Below, piece after piece: positions 59,248-64,000 of a stretch of DNA of 64,000 nucleotides (within the stretch, counting starts at the first letter, position 1; every line of letters begins with the position of its first letter). This DNA is from DATJLY01 sp035604615 (lineage in GTDB: Bacteria > Pseudomonadota > Alphaproteobacteria > ATCC43930 > CGMCC-115725). The notes below the pieces were generated by a model. The model saw only the letters and a program-made list of their open reading frames with translations. It was not told the origin of the DNA and did no database searches. The stretch is from the NCBI GenBank assembly GCA_035604615.1, contig DATNID010000010.1, positions 55,930 through 119,929 of the forward strand, read 5' to 3'. A program made the translations under genes and the position numbers.

Positions 59248-59421
59248 CTATTTCTTTTTGCGGAAGCGGCGGACCAGGGCGAGAACGCCGATGCCGCCAG
59301 CCATCAATGTCAGCGACGCCGGCTCGGGCACGGCGGCCGGGGCCGGGCCGGCAATCGCGATGCCGCTGGTCAGCAGCAATGTGGCGACGCCGGTTGCGGC
59401 GATGATGAGCTTACCGTGCAT
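59248..59421 (-). CDS. Minimal PEP-CTERM protein (57 residues)
   Basis: The 57-residue product has an N-terminal signal peptide (MHGKLIIAATGVATLLLTSG, cleavage near IAIAG) that runs directly into a PEP-CTERM sorting signal: VPEPASLTLM (31-40), a hydrophobic span GGIGVLALV, and RRFRKKK at the end. There is no passenger domain between. AGGGGG lies six to seven bases before the ATG. PEP-CTERM proteins are processed by exosortases (EpsH-type) and are part of exopolysaccharide systems; no exosortase gene is in the window. The gene is easily overlooked because of its length. Confidence 0.85.
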   Translation of the reverse strand: MHGKLIIAATGVATLLLTSGIAIAGPAPAAVPEPASLTLMAGGIGVLALVRRFRKKK

Positions 59422-59562
59422 GAAATCCCCCTGCGGATACCTGGCCTGATCCGGCCACGATCCCGGAACGATGCAAGAATCGCGCCGCCATAAAAACTGG
59501 CGGATTCGTGAGGCTCATTCGATTTGCGGGCCGAGGATTGTAAAGAAATCCGTCACTCGCCA

Positions 59563-61923
59563 TCACGCGCGGCCGGCGCGCCCATGGATGGCGCGCCAGA
59601 CTTTCTCGGGCGTGGCCGGCATGTCGATATGGCTGACGCCGTATTCGGCCAGCGCGTCGACGATGGCGTTGATCACCACGGCGAGCGCCGGCGTGGTGCC
59701 GCCCTCGCCGCCGGAGCGCACGCCCAGGCGGTTCGACGGCGCCGGCACTTCGCTCAATTCGGTCGTGAACGAGGGCAGGCCGTCGGCGCGCGGCATGGTG
59801 TAGTCCATCATGGTCGCGGCGATGAGCTGTCCGGTCTTGGGGTCGTAGTACGAGTTCTCCCACAGCGCCTGGCCCACGCCCTGGGCGATGCCGCCATGAG
59901 TTTGTCCATGCAGGATGAGCGGGTTCACCGCGCGCCCGACATCGTCGATCGCGGCATAGCGCACCAGATCGACATGGCCGGTGTCGGGATCGACCTCGAC
60001 CTCGCACACTTGGGTGCCATAGGGGAAGCTCGCGAGCGGGATGGTCTCGTCCGAGACGGCGCCGAGCGGGCCCTTCAGCTCCGCCGGAAGGTCCTTGCGT
60101 TCGACAGCGGCGGTAGCGACCTCGAAGATGCCGATGTCGCGGTCGGTGCCGGCGACGCGGAAGCGGCCGCGTTCGAACTCGATGTCGGGCTCGCCGACCT
60201 CGAGCAGATGAGCCGCGATCTTGGCGCCCTTCTCGACGATCGTATCGGTCGCCTTGCCGACCACGATGGTCGCCATCTTCATCGACCGGCCGGAATGCGA
60301 ACCGCCGCCGCCCGCGACCCGCGCCGTGTCGTGCGCGACGTAGGAGATGCTCTCGAACGGCACGCCGAGCCATTCGGTGACGAGCTGGGCGAAGCTCGTT
60401 TCATGTCCCTGACCGGTGGACATGGTGCCCATCACCAGCTCGACCTTGCGGTCGGGCAGCACGGTGATCTCGGTGCGCTCGCGCGGCGCGCCGCTGGTGA
60501 TCTCGATATAGTTCGAGACGCCGATGCCGCGGCGCTTGCCGCGCTTCAAGGCCTCCGCCTTGCGCACCGGGAAACCCGCGTGGTCGGCGAGCTTCAGGAT
60601 CGTCTCCATCGCCTCGCGATAGCGGCCATTGTCGTAGGTGAGGCCGAGCGGGTTGGGATAAGGCTGCGCCTCGGGCGGGATCATGTTGCGGCGGCGCAGC
60701 TCCACGGGATCGAAGCCGCATTGCCGCGCCGCGAGATCGACCAGCCGCTCCATCACGAAGATCGCCTCGGGCCGGCCCGCGCTGCGGTAGGGCGTGGTCG
60801 GGACCGTATTGGTGACGGCGCCGCGGCCGCGGAAATAGCCCGCCGGAATGCGGTAAACGCTCGACATCAGGCCGAGCCCCTTGCGCAGCGACACGAAGGC
60901 GGCGGCATGGGCGCCGAGATTGCTCGAATTGACGCCGCGAATGGCGAGGAAGTTGCCGTCCTTGTCGAGCGCCAGCTCGGCCTCGACCGCGAGGTCGCGG
61001 CCCTGATAGTCGCTGAGGAACGCCTCGCGCCGCTCGCAGGTCCACTTCACCGGCCGCCCCACCTTGCGCGCCGCCCACGGCAGCAGCGCGTATTCCGGGA
61101 AGAAGAAGTTGCGGGTGCCGAAATTGCCGCCCATGTCCTTGCAGGCGCAGCGCACCTTCTCGGGCGGCACGCCCAGGATGTGGGACAGCTGCATGCGCTC
61201 GGCCGAGACGCCGCTGCCGGTGCCGGCATAGAGCGTGTAGTGCCCGCTCGCCGCGTCGTAGTCGCCGGTCGAGGTGCGCGTCTCCATCGGCACGCCGGTG
61301 ACGCGCTGGATCCAGGTCTCGAGCCGCACCACGTGGGCGGCGCGCGCGAAGGCGGCGGCGGCGGCCTGCTCGTCGCCGACCTCGACATCGACGCAGAGAT
61401 TGCCCGGCGCCGCGTCCCACAGCAGCGGCGCGCCCGGCTTCAGCGCGTCGATGACGTGCGTCACCGCCGGCAGCGCCTCGTAGTCGATCTCAACCAGCTC
61501 GGCCGCGTCCTTGGCGCGCTCGATCGTGTCGGCCACCACCATGGCCACGGGCTCGCCGACGAAGCGCGCCTTGTCGGCCGGCATGGGATAGTCGGAGGTC
61601 GGGATCGGCGCCGTCATGCGCAGCCGCACCACCACGTCGGGCGCGCCGACCACGCCGGGATTGTGCGGAATGGGCTTCAAGCCATCGGCGATGTAGTCCG
61701 CCCCGGTCAGGACCGCGAGCACGCCCGGCGCCGCGAGCGCCGCGCGCTTGTCGATGGAACGGATGCGCGCGTGGGCATGCGGCGAGCGCACCAGCACCGC
61801 GTGGGCGAGGCCCGGCAAGGTCAGATCGTCGCCATAGCTGCCCTTGCCGGTGAGAAAGCGCAAATCCTCCTTGCGCTGCACGGCCTGGCCGATGCCGTTG
61901 GGAACGGCGCCCGCTGCGTCCAT
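59563..61923 (-). CDS. Molybdenum hydroxylase large subunit (xanthine dehydrogenase family)
   Basis: The 786-residue protein matches CoxL/QorL-type molybdopterin-binding subunits. It has KEDLRFLTGKGSYGDDLTLP at the start, DMGGNFGTRN (about 260), TTPYRSAGRPEAIFVMERL (about 345) and the catalytic Glu loop RSGGEGGTTPALAV near residue 740. The CO-dehydrogenase Cys motif is absent, so it is a hydroxylase of aldehydes or N-heterocycles. GGGAGAA precedes the ATG. The FAD (medium) and 2Fe-2S (small) subunits are not present next to it, so they are unlinked or it is an orphan. Confidence 0.88.
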   Translation of the reverse strand: MDAAGAVPNGIGQAVQRKEDLRFLTGKGSYGDDLTLPGLAHAVLVRSPHAHARIRSIDKRAALAAPGVLAVLTGADYIADGLKPIPHNPGVVGAPDVVVRLRMTAPIPTSDYPMPADKARFVGEPVAMVVADTIERAKDAAELVEIDYEALPAVTHVIDALKPGAPLLWDAAPGNLCVDVEVGDEQAAAAAFARAAHVVRLETWIQRVTGVPMETRTSTGDYDAASGHYTLYAGTGSGVSAERMQLSHILGVPPEKVRCACKDMGGNFGTRNFFFPEYALLPWAARKVGRPVKWTCERREAFLSDYQGRDLAVEAELALDKDGNFLAIRGVNSSNLGAHAAAFVSLRKGLGLMSSVYRIPAGYFRGRGAVTNTVPTTPYRSAGRPEAIFVMERLVDLAARQCGFDPVELRRRNMIPPEAQPYPNPLGLTYDNGRYREAMETILKLADHAGFPVRKAEALKRGKRRGIGVSNYIEITSGAPRERTEITVLPDRKVELVMGTMSTGQGHETSFAQLVTEWLGVPFESISYVAHDTARVAGGGGSHSGRSMKMATIVVGKATDTIVEKGAKIAAHLLEVGEPDIEFERGRFRVAGTDRDIGIFEVATAAVERKDLPAELKGPLGAVSDETIPLASFPYGTQVCEVEVDPDTGHVDLVRYAAIDDVGRAVNPLILHGQTHGGIAQGVGQALWENSYYDPKTGQLIAATMMDYTMPRADGLPSFTTELSEVPAPSNRLGVRSGGEGGTTPALAVVINAIVDALAEYGVSHIDMPATPEKVWRAIHGRAGRA

Positions 61924-61951
61924 GATGATTCTCCCTGCCGCGCTTCTCTAG

Positions 61952-62022
61952 CCCTCACCATCCCATCGCTCTGCGATGGGTCCCTCCCTCTCCCGCAAGG
62001 CGGGAGAGGGTTGGGGTGAGGG
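61952..62022. repeat. REP-like nested palindromes
   Basis: An outer pair CCCTCACC (61952-61959) and GGTGAGGG (62015-62022) encloses two hairpins: CCCATCGC/GCGATGGG (61962-61969 with 61973-61980) and CCCTCTCCCG/CGGGAGAGGG (61986-61995 with 62001-62010). It lies between two - strand genes. The form, nested palindromes with a CTCTCCC...GGGAGAG core, is that of dispersed intergenic repeats in proteobacteria, and the core resembles the pair at 53132-53194. Confidence 0.75.
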
Positions 62023-62041
62023 TGGGGCTGCCGCCGCTATC

Positions 62042-63286
62042 TCAGCCGAGCGGCCCCAGGAAGGCTTCGCCGAGGAACGTGTCGGGCTGCGCCGCCACTT
62101 TCTCGGGCCATTTGGCGTTGTCGATCTTGGGACGGGCCGAGGCCGGGCGCGGCTTTCCGTCCCAGCCGATCTGCTCCATGTAGTAGTAGAGCTGCATGGC
62201 GTGGCCGTCGGGATCGAGCGCGAAGGCGGAATAGTCGATGCCGGGGAACAGCTCGGGCGGCAGATACTTGATGGTCACGCCCTCGCGCTTGAGGAAGCTC
62301 ACCGCGTCCTTGAGTTGCGCGTAGTCGCCGACCTGGAGGCCGAACGCCATCAGCGTCGAATCGGGCCGCAATCCCAATTCGGCGCGGAGCGCGACCGGGT
62401 AGAGCGCCATGGTGTGGTGCTCGGTATTGCAGCGCAGGAAGACGCAGCGATGGCCGCGCCAGGTGACCTCCTCGGTGACGGTGAGACCGAGCGTGTCGCG
62501 ATAGAACGCAGTGACCTTGTCCATGTCCTTGACGAAGAGCCGCACCGGGCCGATGCGCACGACCTTGAACGGCCGCCCCAACAGCACGCCGCCCACGTCG
62601 TATTTCTCCTCCAGCCATTCTTTGGTCCGCCAGCCGGTGCGCGGATCGACATTGGTGTCGAGCTCCTGGGTCACCTCGGCGTATTCGGAGCGGTGCGGCA
62701 GGTCGGGCGGCTTGTGGTAGCTGATCTTATGGAGCGACGGCGGCTTGCTGCAGCCGTCCCAGCCGATCTGCTCGATGCCGTAATAGAGCTCGTTGGTGTG
62801 GCCCTCGGGGTCGAAGGGATAGAAGTGCCAGTTCGAGCCCGGCGTGTCGCGGCCGGCGCGGCGGATGCGGACGTCGTGCCGCTTCATGTAGTCGAGGCCC
62901 GAGACCACCTCGCGCAGGCTGCCGACCTGCCAGGTGATCTGGTTGGTGGTCACCTCCGGAAAGGCCTTCGCCTCCTCGGGCAAGAGCGCCTTGCGCGCCT
63001 CGCGCGGGAACCACACGAAGGAATGATGATCGGTGCCGTGGCGGCTGAAATAGCCGACCGTCGAGCCGACCTTGCCCTTGAGCTCGGGCGGGATGCGTGC
63101 GCCCATGTCCAGCTCGTCCGAGACGCGGAAGCCCAAAAGCTGCTCGTAGAAGCGGCGGCCGGCCTCCGGGTCCTTGATGTCGACGCCGAAATGGCCGAGC
63201 CGGCGCACGCGGAACGGCCGCGGCAGCTCCACCCCGCCGACGCTGAAGCTCTCTGTCACGGCCGGATTGATCGTATCGGGCGCCAT
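62042..63286 (-). CDS. Fused VOC-module protein (extradiol dioxygenase-like)
   Basis: The 414-residue protein contains two homologous glyoxalase-fold halves, each ending EQIGWDG. The first half keeps a metal triad: His in RLGHFGVDIKD (about 29-39), His in TDHHSFVWF (about 86-94) and Glu in HTNELYYG (about 164-171). In the second half these positions read GPVRLF, EHHTMALY and HAMQLYYYM, so one His and the Glu are lost. In typical type I extradiol enzymes the C-terminal half is the active one; here it is the N-terminal half. GGAGG precedes the ATG. A catechol-cleaving role is inferred. Confidence 0.8.
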   Translation of the reverse strand: MAPDTINPAVTESFSVGGVELPRPFRVRRLGHFGVDIKDPEAGRRFYEQLLGFRVSDELDMGARIPPELKGKVGSTVGYFSRHGTDHHSFVWFPREARKALLPEEAKAFPEVTTNQITWQVGSLREVVSGLDYMKRHDVRIRRAGRDTPGSNWHFYPFDPEGHTNELYYGIEQIGWDGCSKPPSLHKISYHKPPDLPHRSEYAEVTQELDTNVDPRTGWRTKEWLEEKYDVGGVLLGRPFKVVRIGPVRLFVKDMDKVTAFYRDTLGLTVTEEVTWRGHRCVFLRCNTEHHTMALYPVALRAELGLRPDSTLMAFGLQVGDYAQLKDAVSFLKREGVTIKYLPPELFPGIDYSAFALDPDGHAMQLYYYMEQIGWDGKPRPASARPKIDNAKWPEKVAAQPDTFLGEAFLGPLG

Positions 63287-63378
63287 CGTCGTCCTCCGCT
63301 CGGAAGTCCTGCCTCCATGATCGGACATCCGGCGGCAAAATGCAAAACCCCGGGCCGCGGCCAGGAGCCCGCGGCGAC

Positions 63379-63600
63379 TCAGGGGTTGAGGCGCTGGTAG
63401 CGGTGGCGGTCGCCGAGAATCGCGGACGACAGAGTCTTGCGCGCGGTCGGGTCCGAAGCGCAGGCGAGTCGCGCATAGGCGATCCCGTCGGTGCCGGTGA
63501 TGAGGTCCTGAATAACCCATTCGAGGCCCGGCTGGCCGAATGAGCGCTGCTGAACGTCCCGGAAACGTTGACCAATGGCGACAGGCGGTGCTGAACGCAT
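63379..63600 (-). CDS. Conserved small hypothetical protein
   Basis: The 73-residue product reads as a compact beta-rich fold: QRFRDVQQRSFGQPGLEWVI, then DLITGTDGIAYARLACASDP and TLSSAILGDRHRYQRL. The layout resembles a small widely conserved family of alphaproteobacterial proteins of unknown role (recalled, not searched). It starts with ATG at 63600; the upstream ribosome site is weak. It stands alone. Confidence 0.6.
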   Translation of the reverse strand: MRSAPPVAIGQRFRDVQQRSFGQPGLEWVIQDLITGTDGIAYARLACASDPTARKTLSSAILGDRHRYQRLNP

Positions 63601-63717
63601 GGGGATATATCTGGGCGATGGTGATGGGGCGTCACGACCCCGAGCGTGATGTTAAGTCCGCTTCGCTCCGTATCTCAAGTGCAAAACCGGAATGGTGCAC
63701 CTGCCGCGGCGATGACT

Positions 63718-64000
63718 CTACTTTACAATGCGCCAGGTCCCGTCCGGCTGCGGGCAGGCGGTGCCGACGATCTGCTGCGGCTGGCCGTTGATCATCGTGG
63801 TGGACTGGTACTCGCGGCATTGCGGTCCCGCAACCGGTGCGGCGGAGGCAGCGTAAGGCGGCGCCTGTGCATAAGGCGGCGGCGCGGCGTAGGGCGGCGG
63901 CGGCGTGTAATAGGCGGGCGGCGGATAGACGATCGGCGGCGGCGGCACGTAATAAACGGGCGGTGGTGCGTACACCAGCGGCGGCGGATAGATCGGCGGG
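63718..64000 (-). CDS. C-terminal part of a Pro/Tyr-rich surface protein (start outside window)
   Basis: The frame is open to the window edge and gives about 93 residues. The visible N-terminal part is a run of PPPP/YAPPP/PPPYA repeats, and the end (about the last 35 residues) reads QCREYQSTTMINGQPQQIVG then ACPQPDGTWRIVK. The ending resembles the C-terminal motif of the RT0821/Lpp0805-type surface proteins that follow a glycine-zipper region. The start and any signal peptide lie to the right of base 64000. Confidence 0.75.
   Translation of the reverse strand, partial: PPIYPPPLVYAPPPVYYVPPPPIVYPPPAYYTPPPPYAAPPPYAQAPPYAASAAPVAGPQCREYQSTTMINGQPQQIVGTACPQPDGTWRIVK

Noticed and set aside
59524..62019. 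Long + strand open frame of about 830 codons opposite the molybdenum hydroxylase gene
   Set aside because: Antisense frames are long in high-GC genes because of GC3 bias. The - strand frame has all motifs of a known enzyme; the + strand one is Arg/Ala/Gly-rich without domain features.

Overview
The window is high-GC DNA from a proteobacterium, most likely an alphaproteobacterium of a soil or rhizosphere type. The reasons are the dense, strongly GC3-biased genes with AGGAGG-type ribosome sites, the repertoire of ring-hydroxylating oxygenases, LLM flavoenzymes, MetE-like and HpaI-like proteins, the REP-like palindromes, and one PEP-CTERM protein. No rRNA, tRNA or CRISPR array was seen, and no genus can be fixed from the sequence alone.

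Region 1 (1 to about 10301) is the right part of an integrated mobile element, visibly less GC-rich than the rest. It holds two small + strand genes, a tightly coupled - strand operon of eight mostly unrecognised genes (5762 to 1181; the last and first groups share ATGA-type overlaps), a small serine recombinase, a two-orientation 9-mer array with hairpins, and a replication module (Prim-Pol/AAA primase-helicase, a Cys-rich small protein, an AlpA-like regulator). It ends inside a Rieske oxygenase gene, of which only the last ~84 codons remain (10302-10553). The layout resembles phage satellites or small integrative elements, but no capsid, portal or large terminase gene is visible.

Region 2 (10302 to about 53110) is a continuous catabolic island built from several divergent and convergent operons. 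Recurrent parts are three MetE-like zinc methyl/alkyl transferases (two of them next to LLM flavin oxidoreductases), two Rieske oxygenase systems plus the broken third one, three FAD aromatic hydroxylases, a TauD-type dioxygenase, two tandem PEP-mutase-like lyases, aldolases, extradiol/VOC proteins, an arylmalonate decarboxylase/maleate isomerase relative and five MFS carriers. The clearest unit is a nine-gene - strand operon (33952 to 24398) carrying a two-subunit dioxygenase, dehydrogenase, hydroxylase, racemase-fold enzyme, aldolase, aromatic-acid-type MFS carrier, MetE-like protein and LLM enzyme. A second unit (50441 to 45273) joins an MFS carrier, an extradiol-like protein, a secreted and a cytosolic class II aldolase, and a Bcr/CflA exporter. 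No transcription regulator of a known family is visible anywhere in this 43 kb.

Region 3 (53100 to 64000) mixes envelope and further catabolic genes: a parvulin-type prolyl isomerase, a GT2-methyltransferase fusion next to a TPR glycosyltransferase, an orphan NMT1-type binding protein, a sterol-desaturase-family hydroxylase, a 57-residue PEP-CTERM protein, an orphan molybdenum hydroxylase large subunit, a four-module VOC protein and the end of a Pro/Tyr-rich surface protein. REP-like palindromes lie at 53132-53194 and 61952-62022.
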